55,037 bases of DNA from Candidatus Kerfeldbacteria bacterium (GTDB taxonomy: Bacteria; Patescibacteriota; Patescibacteriia; UBA9570), in contig JACQPW010000033.1 in the NCBI GenBank assembly GCA_016207285.1, positions 1 to 55,037 on the forward strand, written 5' to 3'. The translations under genes were made by a program, and so were the position numbers. Numbering within the stretch: the stretch's first letter is position 1; every line of letters begins with the position of its first letter. Below the pieces are notes generated by a model that saw only the letters and a program-made list of their open reading frames with translations, did not search any database and had not been told where the DNA came from. Below are positions 10,801 through 17,407 of this stretch, in pieces.

Positions 10801-13229
10801 AAATTAGTATCCAATTTAGTCAGCCGATTACCACGAGTGCTGTCTTTGACTTCAACGATAACGATACTGTATTGGACGAGAATGGAGACGATATTACTGA
10901 CTTTACCGATGACGTGGCTCCTGAAGATATTGAATTTACCGATTATATCCGGTTGCATTACTCAAGTTTTGCTGACACGAGTACGGTCACAAATATTAGC
11001 GACATAGTTTTATCCAATGATGGTACTACGTTAACGTTCGAGCTGAGTCGTGTACTCCGTCATGGCGTAGAGTTTGAGATTATTATCGAAACGGATGATT
11101 ATCGCTCCGGGATTATCGATGCCGAAACTGGGGTGCCGCTAGGCTGTACTACGGAAATGGAGGATGATGGGTTGTGTTACGATGGTTACCTACGATATAC
11201 CTTTACGACCACTTCCTTGACGCAGTACAGTGATTCCTGTTCACCAGCGTATGTGGTGCTGGAAGCGGACAGTGAGGATTTTCAAGATGCCAATTATACC
11301 TTTAGTGAGTCTGAACAGGAAGAAAGCTTTACTGCCACTGTGTATGCAGCCGGCGAGGATCTCTATCCAGATAATGGTACAACAGATGCAGACGCTGATG
11401 GGGTTGATGATGGCGACGATGATCAGCCGATCACCCGGATTGATGATGGGGCGGACGCTGGGTTTGATTGGACGTATGCGTGGGATCCGATCTATGACAC
11501 CATCGAAGATTTAGAAGCCGCTTCTTGCCCGGTAGCTGGTATTATTACGGATGAGGAAGTCGGTAGCTGTAGCTGTGATGTGGAGGAAAGCTGTGATATT
11601 ACCGCTGGTGATGAAACTTGTACGACCAGCAGTGGTGTCAGTTGTTACACCGATTCACCCAATGCCGAATGTGATGCCTTTGATTCTGGCTATGATCCTA
11701 CCGATAACAATTGTGTCTGTACCGTATCCGATAGTTGCACCATCGAAGCAGCCGAAGCTAGTTGTACGGTGGATATTAATGACACTACGGTTACGTGTAC
11801 AACCGATTCTACCGCTACCACACCAGTCTGTGATACTTCCGATACTGGTTGGTCTGATGGCAGTTTTGTGGAAGATACCGATACGCAAACCTTGACCGCC
11901 GATACACCAGATAGTAATGGTAGTAATACCGATACCATTGAGGTGAGGGTAACGGGAGATGGCTCGGTGGAACAAGGTTGGGGTAGCTCTGTACCTGCCG
12001 CCGAAGGGGATGATCTAACGGATAGCATCTTATTTGATCTCTACTATTGTGATGCCAACTACTTGGTCAGTTATTCGAATGCGGACTATAATTTTTACTG
12101 GCGCTATTGTCGTGGTACCGACCCGCAAGATGAAGACTTCTTGCCTGATTTTTCTACGCCGGTGTTTGAACGCAGCGATACAGACATTGATACCGCCTAT
12201 GGTAGCGATCAAGAATTTATTTACGAAGTTGCCTTTAAAGATGCGACAGCCGGGAGCAACGATCCTACCACTAATAATAACTTGGTGGCAGTGCGGGTAT
12301 ACCCCAATGACTTTGATGGTGATTTAACCACCCCAGGGGATAGTGTGAATCCAGATCTGTGGTACTTATTGAATACCAATAATGCGGATGCTTCCTCTAG
12401 CGCCACGACCATTGATGGTTATGATGCGGTCGAGGTGGGTAACACTACCTATGTAGCGGCCACCAACTTAGACGATGGTACTGGTATTGTTTCACCGTAT
12501 ATTTATGTGATTGCCTACAGCAGCGATGCCGATGAGGAGACGACAGCAGTCGTAGCAGCTTTACTAGAAGGCTTTAAGTTCAACCGTAATGATGAACTAT
12601 CCGCTAGTTGTGCTATTGAGAAAGTTGCGCTCATTGCGGATGCCGACCGAGTAACGGATCTAGGAACCATTGCCTATGTATTAAGCAGTTATTATTACAA
12701 TGATACGGATTTGAATGGTACAGATGATTTCCCAGCCCTGGCCAGTGGGTCGTATATTTCTGGATTTACTACCTCTATCTGGCCGTCGTGGAACGATACC
12801 TTTGGTACGCTATTGGGGCAGACCTTAGATACCGATCCTGTGAATGCCTTTGCTGATGCCGAAACCAGTTGCCCGTATGATCCACCAGATTTGTCCGCCG
12901 GCGAAACGACCGGTACGTATTATGATGAAACGGGCACCTGTTGGGATCCAGTGCTAGAAGATTTCTATGGTCCAGCCGATTCAGAGCTCTATCTCTATCA
13001 ATACCATGATGCCGACGATTTTGCGCTCTATACTAACTTAGAATATGATGGCACCGGTAGTTGGATTGAGGCCAAATATGATCCTTGCACCTCCTATTAC
13101 GATGATGGTACAACGGCGACGACGGCTGACGCTATTAGCGCTTACTCTGATAGTGGTTGCGGTACGTTCGATTATATAGTGGAGGATAGCGAAACGACTG
13201 ATAATACCACCTATGACGACCTCTTCTAG
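4812..13229 (+). CDS. Giant secreted protein: VirB2/TrbC-like N-terminus, Ig-like/TIG domains, Cys-rich inserts
   Basis: 2805-aa surface protein. Residues 1-28 are a signal peptide ending AWA. About 40-115 hold two hydrophobic helices (DIIIAIINWTLGILALIAVV; ILRNALIGLVIILASWGIA) around a short GDEEK loop, the layout of VirB2/TrbC-type pilins. From ~137 follow Ig-like segments, then IPT/TIG-like domains (starting near 606, 1127 and 1497). Cys-dense modules occur at about 433-468, 1166-1266, 1640-1796 and 2253-2345, several placed inside TIG domains. An Asp-rich TSP3/EF-like stretch lies near 1932-1975. The protein is very acidic and Thr/Ser-rich, and the C-terminal ~450 residues match no family I know. 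It is translationally coupled to yqeY (ATGA) and overlaps the next gene by 17 nt. Role is unknown; a membrane-tethered adhesin or pilus-like fibre is inferred. Confidence 0.85.
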   Translation: MNRYKRALQLFLVSASGWVLTTQAAWAQVNTSFDFVLGDTSPIDIIIAIINWTLGILALIAVVIILYGGFVWMTAQGDEEKLTKAKAILRNALIGLVIILASWGIARYIINLFLDLTGATNDEYSTPYEPYESSSGSPFYVDHSNPADGDEDVTLCHIIAVTFSYPLNESSVDSSSFTVTIPEDSVTNPGGGLGNSVSCTSDNQCLSGVCSDAGSCDGDAVAGSFAFSESSYAAVFYPSTDYLSDTTYRVELSTAVEGISPDTGAVYNLTSGDAKRIFTFTTGNTTDDIPPKVDVTDVTPSPDDDEADICLNPTFQVSFSESLDPASPADTNVWLYAAASTPTDSLDLGTIRLTSIGGEADDTIATSPELELSSYTDYGLSLYSGDSTTDTFEGAIYDTCGNPLSGDFDDDMEGSPTDDFVDPASSGLDQAFCSCTTGTDSCNVDIGSSSCDVDADTTCTLDATCSDTSDDYVGFTYQWNFTTGDEPYCLPNVEDITQEDYYYSEDEDPTGDTGSEDTGIVLIEGEYLYPFYDVDFNNNMSAAGMNCFDTDFTSSMSCFVDNIGSTAITVRTPVASQTGRISVENADGADTSADTAIILSPYVRNTSPLSGPPGQYVTIRGSNFIDYDPDDTTSERGHVYFDGVEVEVMCDDGWDDDQIIVRVPDEYVDGDTPLIQVLTVGPDESADTSDDKYSNHEGFTVTSGNPGPGICELDPSCSDSGLDDVAVIGENFGTSGTAYLDPPDADYEAWPASQWDVYNSTYDSQSVVTDGASSPFTAPNDYTLTLGNSEGISNGLDFDITCHDSPQVFQYYQCDLEQDTYYLPNPTGYTDNACVNSVIYFGFTNDMDDATVEANATIYQCNSTATPYDATTCTTSVAGTYVTDYLNAAYLGGDSSDTLDGTDDIDGDGDINEYDAYSGYTFYPDGGLDAAYYYLVTLPVTITNKAGVPLGSEYSWYFAVRDDTANCVADYLALNPAAQRVNSYDSFDACLDQYEYNDTSYSLRARPATSDCLILNDAGDYDWSVTQPVGADILSFGVNDATTTDIAYGTTTTTTTNGYNTVCLEGDDETNDGLATVSAELLDSSDGSVAASDDATIEVDFGFCTQDSDCYTEDCRDTYCDATTSHCAPDIIAFTPNNSTGSDVGPSGCVTLSGCYFGNDQDQEGSCTCTQLEVNDSDTSDNETCSVDEGGYNCLLQDGIQTCSLDADYCALGETCSTESTSANYDLGFFRGCDCTMTDGTDRTCRVEEGYTECVAQGDTETCDSTDSSFVDGGTGSVSFTDAAATDYPASFPSEVICEDIWDNDQVIAQVPGSVAAGDYSLTLNSYYSLTDIYGSAGDDATESDCTVGSNATPCLCRADPDTGRESTTTDLYGEGFDLLTTDGNQEVTFSPSTSRLPADGSEIWTSANFIDEVVVPEGAVSDDEGVQLENDTLALTSNALSFSVSCGSNLDCATGCCSAGQCATAETCNACENSTDCTYGSCLSECADGMCEPYIIDVSPEAGAVGQPVTIQGCHFGTYYNPSTYTTGSKVTVDGITAELACSEVDSWNNLQIIATMPDDIFVDTSDTTADVVVTQVYTSGGAQVAQTSNTAVFSQDESCSEVDLPVLCDATPGYSPLTTSYDVTLEGEQFADEDSGYCTCNTTSLGDCEIAEGSASCTVSATTTYYVNPDFTSETCATTTSNAYSVYDGTLGYCVYTDPDGATTVYLDPEDPTEVCATTTTSADTNGYSTYSATDGYCTYTDPTDATQTCVIAVGNASCSVCTIPVDSSTCSLTASETCYVDEDATSTTCSSSVSNFTNLDGSAEYFNDVTASVDWTQYYDTQYITDVPDGSETGDVLVIATTDAGTQCSSNGLEFPVTCDSCSECGSTRDNLLNCNLDYDPSFGSCTADTAGFCRDEPDSCCNLSSCAYDDSDGTDTGTCAAQPIIQFDDEDADALSDYIESDYSMDAGLQDTDDDDTIDSDEVGVDNGNYALDVIDSATFPTPGQNPVCSNAQISIQFSQPITTSAVFDFNDNDTVLDENGDDITDFTDDVAPEDIEFTDYIRLHYSSFADTSTVTNISDIVLSNDGTTLTFELSRVLRHGVEFEIIIETDDYRSGIIDAETGVPLGCTTEMEDDGLCYDGYLRYTFTTTSLTQYSDSCSPAYVVLEADSEDFQDANYTFSESEQEESFTATVYAAGEDLYPDNGTTDADADGVDDGDDDQPITRIDDGADAGFDWTYAWDPIYDTIEDLEAASCPVAGIITDEEVGSCSCDVEESCDITAGDETCTTSSGVSCYTDSPNAECDAFDSGYDPTDNNCVCTVSDSCTIEAAEASCTVDINDTTVTCTTDSTATTPVCDTSDTGWSDGSFVEDTDTQTLTADTPDSNGSNTDTIEVRVTGDGSVEQGWGSSVPAAEGDDLTDSILFDLYYCDANYLVSYSNADYNFYWRYCRGTDPQDEDFLPDFSTPVFERSDTDIDTAYGSDQEFIYEVAFKDATAGSNDPTTNNNLVAVRVYPNDFDGDLTTPGDSVNPDLWYLLNTNNADASSSATTIDGYDAVEVGNTTYVAATNLDDGTGIVSPYIYVIAYSSDADEETTAVVAALLEGFKFNRNDELSASCAIEKVALIADADRVTDLGTIAYVLSSYYYNDTDLNGTDDFPALASGSYISGFTTSIWPSWNDTFGTLLGQTLDTDPVNAFADAETSCPYDPPDLSAGETTGTYYDETGTCWDPVLEDFYGPADSELYLYQYHDADDFALYTNLEYDGTGSWIEAKYDPCTSYYDDGTTATTADAISAYSDSGCGTFDYIVEDSETTDNTTYDDLF

Positions 13230-13827
13230 CCAAGTAGAGGATATCTTTGCTGACCAAACCGAGGTTTCGTTACCAACTGAACCAGAGCCGCCCGTCCTTG
13301 ATACAGATACTACAGATACGGCGTCCAGTGTTACCCCACTGGTCGCTCCACGGCGGTCGTATGGCCGGCTGATCTTAATCATTGCCAGCTGCTTGTTGGC
13401 TTTGCTATTATTAGGTGGTATTGGGTTTGGTGTTTGGGTCTGGTTGCAGACTCCGCCAGACGATGGAACCAACCTAAGCAATGACAATGTGAACGTGGTT
13501 GTTCCAGTGGTCAATACAAATGACAATACCAATGATCCTGTGGTGGTGACGCCAACCAACACCACGGTGGATGTCACACCTACCTTCGTAGACGTTGACC
13601 ACGATGGTTTGTCCGACGGTGAGGAGTTGATCGTCAACACCAACCCGAAGAAAAAAGATACCGATGAGGATGGTTTGTCTGATCGCGAAGAAGTCCGGGT
13701 CTATAATACTGATCCACGTAATCCAGATACGGATGGAGATGGCTATACTGATGGAGATGAAGTAACGCACTCTTACCACCCCAATAGTTCAGACCCTAAA
13801 AAACGTTTATTCGATTTACCACAATAA
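13213..13827 (+). CDS. Single-pass membrane protein with thrombospondin type 3 repeats
   Basis: 204-aa protein. An acidic/Pro-rich N-terminal part (~50 residues, probably cytoplasmic) is followed by a basic stop (PRRSYGR) and one transmembrane helix (LILIIASCLLALLLLGGIGFGVWVW, ~57-81). Then comes an Asn/Thr/Val-rich linker and Ca-binding type 3 repeats: DVDHDGLSDGEE, DTDEDGLSDREE and DTDGDGYTDGDE (about 130-185). It overlaps the giant gene by 17 nt and precedes a longer protein of the same design, so the two may act with the giant protein at the envelope. Function is not known. Confidence 0.85.
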   Translation: MTTSSSQVEDIFADQTEVSLPTEPEPPVLDTDTTDTASSVTPLVAPRRSYGRLILIIASCLLALLLLGGIGFGVWVWLQTPPDDGTNLSNDNVNVVVPVVNTNDNTNDPVVVTPTNTTVDVTPTFVDVDHDGLSDGEELIVNTNPKKKDTDEDGLSDREEVRVYNTDPRNPDTDGDGYTDGDEVTHSYHPNSSDPKKRLFDLPQ

Positions 13828-13838
13828 AAATAAATCCT

Positions 13839-15140
13839 ATGGATTTTCCAAGTGCACCACAACCACAAACCCCGACCACTCCTCCTATGCCACCTGCCTT
13901 CCCGACTCCAAGTCCCGCTCCGGCTCCTACCCCGGTTCCACCGCAACCAATGATGACACCGACCTTTCCAAGCGTGGCTGCTCAACCTGTACAGATTCCG
14001 GTGCAAACGCATGCGGCTGGGCCGATGGGTAGCGATGACCAAATTTATACAATGCCAGAGAAATTTATTCCGGCTAATCAGGCTCCGGTAACCACAGCCA
14101 AACGCCCGCGTAAAACCATGACCATTATCTTAATCGTGGTGATTGTGTTAGCGGTCTTATCTATCATTGGTGGTGTGGCCTTTTATGTTTGGCAAATGAT
14201 GTCGACCGAAACCGTGGTCACGGATGCAAACAATGCTGTGGTGGTGAATACGCCGGTTAATAATGCGAATACTAATAGCGCGAATACCAATTTGGATAAT
14301 GCTAATACTAACGACAATGCCAACGTTGTGAATGTCAATGACGACGATAACGGTAACGACAATGCGAATGCAAACAGCAATGCTAATGACAATGTGAATG
14401 CTGATACCAATACGAATGCGGCTAATACCAACACAGTCAATACAAATACAACCAACACAAACACCACAACAGCTGTGGTTCCGCCTCCCAGTAAGGATAC
14501 CGATCAAGATAGCTTAACCAACGAAGAAGAAAAGATCTGGGGTACCAAAGCTGATTTACCAGACACTGATAGTGACGGCTATAACGACGGTGTTGAAATT
14601 TTGGCTGGTTATGATCCTACCAGTGCTGTGAGTTCTACTCGTTTGTCGGCTAGCGCACTCGTCAGTACCTTTACGAATAGTGAATATAATTATACCTTGC
14701 TCTATCCCAAGAATTGGCTAGCTGAAGGCTTAACTGGTGGTGATGGCAGTGAAATTCTGATTACGCCTAATACGCTAGATTTAACTGGTCAGTTTATTGC
14801 CATTACCGTGGCTGGTAATCCTACCGGGTTTACGGCCGTTGATTGGTATATGGATACCGCCGATGTCACAGAAGCCGAAGTCGAGACCTTTACGACCTTT
14901 GCTGGTCAAACGGGTGCCTGGAGTACCGATCATACTACGGCTTATCTGACTGATACGGACTATGTGTATGCCATTAGTTATCGCTATGGCAATAGTGATA
15001 CCCTTTATTTTCCAGCGACGCATGAGATGATGTTGAAGAGTATGACATTTACCGAAGTAACTACCAAGAAAAAAGATTCCACCAACACTAACGAGAACAC
15101 CAACGAAGATTCCAATACGAATGCCAACGCTAACAATTGA
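13839..15140 (+). CDS. Pro-rich/TM/Asn-rich envelope protein with TSP3 repeats
   Basis: 433 aa with a modular layout: a Pro-rich N-terminal region (~1-75), a basic segment and one transmembrane helix (TMTIILIVVIVLAVLSIIGG, ~93-115). A low-complexity Asn/Thr/Ala/Asp linker of about 90 residues follows (nt 14220-14480, built from AAT/AAC-rich codons). Next are TSP3 loops (DTDQDSLTNEEE, DTDSDGYNDGVE) and a C-terminal ~150-aa domain (starting FTNSEYNYTLLYPKNW) that resembles a small PsbP-like fold, a weak call. The end is again Asn/Thr-rich. Same architecture as the gene just upstream, so a duplicate or partner. It overlaps ybeY by 20 nt. Confidence 0.83.
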   Translation: MDFPSAPQPQTPTTPPMPPAFPTPSPAPAPTPVPPQPMMTPTFPSVAAQPVQIPVQTHAAGPMGSDDQIYTMPEKFIPANQAPVTTAKRPRKTMTIILIVVIVLAVLSIIGGVAFYVWQMMSTETVVTDANNAVVVNTPVNNANTNSANTNLDNANTNDNANVVNVNDDDNGNDNANANSNANDNVNADTNTNAANTNTVNTNTTNTNTTTAVVPPPSKDTDQDSLTNEEEKIWGTKADLPDTDSDGYNDGVEILAGYDPTSAVSSTRLSASALVSTFTNSEYNYTLLYPKNWLAEGLTGGDGSEILITPNTLDLTGQFIAITVAGNPTGFTAVDWYMDTADVTEAEVETFTTFAGQTGAWSTDHTTAYLTDTDYVYAISYRYGNSDTLYFPATHEMMLKSMTFTEVTTKKKDSTNTNENTNEDSNTNANANN

Positions 15141-15537
15141 GCTACGGAAGCAAGTAGTGGCACCACAGCTTACTCATCCACTGGTGCAACGAGTGTGGCG
15201 GGCGGTGCAACGTCAGGTGACGGTACCGCAGCGCTGGCAACAGGTGAGTGTGGTGGTTGTAGGTGATACAGCGATGAAGCGTCTGAATCAGCGTTATCGT
15301 CATTCAGCCACTGTGACGGATGTATTGTCTTTTCCGTATGGTGCCGATGGCGGTGAGGTGGTGGTCTGTTATCCACAGGCTAAACGTCAGGCTGCCAGTA
15401 AACAAGTTTCCGTACGGTCTGAACTGGCTTGGTTATTGACTCATGGTTTATTGCATATCTTGGGTTACGATCACGAACTGGCTAAGGACGCTAACGTGAT
15501 GCGTCCACTAGAACAACGTATTTTACAGTATGTTTAA
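15121..15537 (+). CDS. ybeY: Endoribonuclease YbeY
   Basis: Single-strand endoribonuclease involved in 16S rRNA 3' maturation and ribosome quality control. The metal-binding signature HGLLHILGYDH (H-x3-H-x5-H, about residues 107-117) is intact, preceded by the conserved LNQRYRHSATVTDVLSFPY block. At 138 aa it is slightly short but complete. The ATG lies inside the end of the preceding gene (20-nt overlap), and the stop overlaps the next gene by 8 nt, so it is translated within the long rpsU-ftsA run. Confidence 0.93.
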   Translation: MPTLTIELRKQVVAPQLTHPLVQRVWRAVQRQVTVPQRWQQVSVVVVGDTAMKRLNQRYRHSATVTDVLSFPYGADGGEVVVCYPQAKRQAASKQVSVRSELAWLLTHGLLHILGYDHELAKDANVMRPLEQRILQYV

Positions 15538-15892
15538 CTTTAAGAACCAGAGCCAGAGTTTTCGTTATGCCGTGCAAGGTTTACGCTTTGTTTGGCAACA
15601 GGAGCAGAATTTTCGGGTTCAAAGCTTTATAGCGGTCTTGGTGATTATCGCCATGATCCTGTTTCGGGTAACACTCGGTGAAGCTATTATTCTGACCATG
15701 ATGATCGTTTTTGTTTTGGTTTTAGAGGTAGTCAATACTATTTTTGAGAAATTTGTTGATATTTTAAAGCCGCGTTTACACATGTATGTTGGTGTTATTA
15801 AGGATATGATGGCGGCGGCGGTCTTACTGGCCGCCTGTGGAGCAGTAGCCATAGCCTTAATGGTGTTTATTCCATATATTGTGGTACAATAA
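15530..15892 (+). CDS. dgkA: DgkA-type kinase (diacylglycerol/undecaprenol kinase)
   Basis: Integral membrane kinase of the DgkA family, which phosphorylates diacylglycerol or, in Gram-positive-type members, undecaprenol. The 120-aa protein has an N-terminal amphipathic part (FRYAVQGLRFVWQQEQNFRVQ) and three membrane helices. It carries the catalytic signature LEVVNTIFEKFVD (E-x2-N-T-x2-E-x3-D, ~64-76) and KDMMAAAVLLAA in helix 3. The ybeY-dgkA pair is common in bacteria. Given the wall-synthesis genes nearby, recycling of undecaprenol is the more likely role, by inference. Confidence 0.88.
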   Translation: MFNFKNQSQSFRYAVQGLRFVWQQEQNFRVQSFIAVLVIIAMILFRVTLGEAIILTMMIVFVLVLEVVNTIFEKFVDILKPRLHMYVGVIKDMMAAAVLLAACGAVAIALMVFIPYIVVQ

Positions 15893-15896
15893 CGCT

Positions 15897-17150
15897 ATGC
15901 CAAAAGGGGACATCATCACTGGTTTAGACATTGGATCAACTACCATCCGTGTTGCCGTCGGTCAAATGAATCCGCATGATAACGATCTGCACATTATTGG
16001 TGCCGCTGAACACCCAGCCGAAGGTATTAATAAAGGGGTAGTGACTAGTATTGAAGATGCCGTTGCTAGTATCTCGGGTGCTTTGGATAAGGTAGAGCGC
16101 ATGACTGGAATCCCCACTGAACGATCGTATGTGAGTGTCAACGGTAGCCATATTGTTTCGCAAGAGAGCCACGGGGTAGTGGCGGTATCCAAGGCGGATG
16201 GCGAGATTCGTGAAGATGATGTGCAACGTGCCATTGAAGCAGCCCAAACGGTAGCTACTCCGCCCAATTATGAAATTCTCCATGTCATCCCACGCCAGTT
16301 TCAGGTCGATAATCAGGCCGGCGTCAAAGACCCGGTAGGGATGACCGGTATTAAACTAGAAGTTGATGCGCAAATTATTCTCGGTCTCACCTCGCAAGTC
16401 AAAAATCTCACTAAGTGTATTTATCGTACGGGCACGGATATTCAGGATCTGGTCTTGGGTGTGCTAGCCGTGAGTGAAGCGGTGCTGACCAAACGACATA
16501 AGGAATTGGGAGTTGCCTTAGTGAACATGGGTGGCCTCACGACTAGTGTAATGGTATTTGAAGAAGGGGATGTGATTCACACCAAAATTTTACCAATTGG
16601 TTCTGGACATATCACTAATGATATTGCGATTGGTTTACGTACCTCGGTGGATGTGGCTGAAATCATTAAGGCACGGTTTGGTACGGCTGTCCCGGGAGAT
16701 GTCGCTAAACATGAAGAAATCGACCTGCGTGAAATTGACCCTACTGAAAATAGCCGGGTATCGCGTAAAGAAGTGGCTGAAATCATCGAAGCGCGCTTAG
16801 AAGAGATTTTTACCATGGTGAACAAAGAGCTAAAATCAATTAATCGTCATGGTATGTTGCCAGCCGGTGTTGTGCTCACGGGTGGCGGCGCTAAACTGAC
16901 CGGAATTGTGGAGGTGGCTAAGAAACTATTTTCCTTACCCGCTTCGATTGGTACCCCCCATAAATTTAAGACGGCTATTGATAAAATTGAAGATCCGGTG
17001 TTTGCTACGGCGCTTGGTTTAGTGATGTGGGGAGAGAATATGCATCAACAAAACAGTAGTGGTGGCAGATTGGCGTCTTTGGCTAGATTTTCGGCGGTGG
17101 GGGATGCCACGACCAAAATGAAGAAGTGGTTCAAGAGCCTTCTACCCTAG
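15897..17150 (+). CDS. ftsA: Cell division protein FtsA
   Basis: Actin-like membrane tether of the FtsZ ring. 417 aa starting MPKGDIITGLDIGSTTIRV; the ATP-binding phosphate-1 motif (GLDIGSTT) and phosphate-2 region (VALVNMGGLTTSVMVF) are clear, with the FtsA-specific 1C/SHS2 insertion (~85-165) and adenosine motif VVLTGGGAKLTGI (~325). The C-terminus ends in an amphipathic helix MKKWFKSLLP, the usual membrane-targeting sequence. I use the ATG at 15897, 4 nt after dgkA, over an in-frame TTG at 15879. It is the last gene of the rpsU operon; a terminator-like hairpin follows, separating it from ftsZ. Confidence 0.95.
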   Translation: MPKGDIITGLDIGSTTIRVAVGQMNPHDNDLHIIGAAEHPAEGINKGVVTSIEDAVASISGALDKVERMTGIPTERSYVSVNGSHIVSQESHGVVAVSKADGEIREDDVQRAIEAAQTVATPPNYEILHVIPRQFQVDNQAGVKDPVGMTGIKLEVDAQIILGLTSQVKNLTKCIYRTGTDIQDLVLGVLAVSEAVLTKRHKELGVALVNMGGLTTSVMVFEEGDVIHTKILPIGSGHITNDIAIGLRTSVDVAEIIKARFGTAVPGDVAKHEEIDLREIDPTENSRVSRKEVAEIIEARLEEIFTMVNKELKSINRHGMLPAGVVLTGGGAKLTGIVEVAKKLFSLPASIGTPHKFKTAIDKIEDPVFATALGLVMWGENMHQQNSSGGRLASLARFSAVGDATTKMKKWFKSLLP

Positions 17151-17163
17151 GTACTCATTAAAA

Positions 17164-17225
17164 AATAAATTTCCCTTGCGCTTAACGAAGACTAAGTCGC
17201 TTAAGGGAAATTTATTCTTTAATTT
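17164..17225 (+). terminator. Intrinsic terminator after ftsA (hairpin 1)
   Basis: A 14-bp stem (17164-17177 with 17203-17216) is topped by a second short stem CTTA/TAAG, followed by a T-rich run to about 17225. A-tracts on the left side mean it could also terminate minus-strand transcription. It ends the long rpsU-ftsA operon. Its apical part is complementary to that of the next hairpin (see findings). Confidence 0.8.
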
Positions 17226-17235
17226 TTCTCCAAAA

Positions 17236-17300
17236 AATCCGGCAGACTGTGTTGGAACGACTTAGGTCCTCCGTTAAGTGAGAACACAGTCTGCTGGATT
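17236..17300 (+). repeat. Second long hairpin in the ftsA-ftsZ spacer
   Basis: An 18-bp stem with one G-T wobble (17236-17253 with 17283-17300) carries an apical ACTTA/TTAAGT pairing. A run of six A lies just to its left, so on the minus strand it has terminator form. The apical segment 17258-17280 is nearly the reverse complement of 17179-17199 in hairpin 1 (about 19 of 23 positions). No gene needs a minus-strand terminator here, so its role is open. Confidence 0.7.
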
Positions 17301-17315
17301 CAATGTGTGCAGCAT

Positions 17316-17342
17316 GAATACAAATTGTATTCAATATATTGA
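17316..17342 (+). promoter_or_regulatory. Overlapping palindromes at the ftsZ promoter (operator candidate)
   Basis: GAATACAAATTGTATTC (17316-17332) is a perfect 8-bp inverted repeat with one central base. It is followed by the perfect palindrome TCAATATATTGA (17331-17342), which overlaps the -35 hexamer. The position is right for a repressor or activator site. The binding factor is unknown. Confidence 0.55.
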
Positions 17343-17367
17343 CGTAATCTTGAATAGCAAGTAGTAT
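17339..17367 (+). promoter_or_regulatory. Promoter of ftsZ
   Basis: TTGACG (17339-17344), a 17-bp spacer, then TAGTAT (17362-17367). The start would fall near 17374, giving a leader of about 34 nt with no Shine-Dalgarno before the ftsZ ATG. ftsZ therefore seems transcribed separately from ftsA. Confidence 0.75.
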
Positions 17368-17407
17368 AGATACTTGTAAGTTTAGCATTGAACAAAATAA
17401 GTGTTTT

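Noticed and set aside
14220..14480. Short repeated units suggesting a CRISPR or tandem repeat array
   Set aside because: It is in-frame Asn/Thr/Ala/Asp-rich coding sequence of the TSP3 membrane protein, with irregular units and no spacers.
17329..17344. NrdR-box-like site in the ftsZ promoter
   Set aside because: The ten-base core matches, but the flanks do not (11/16), and there is no second box 31-32 bp away; AT-rich chance similarity is likely.
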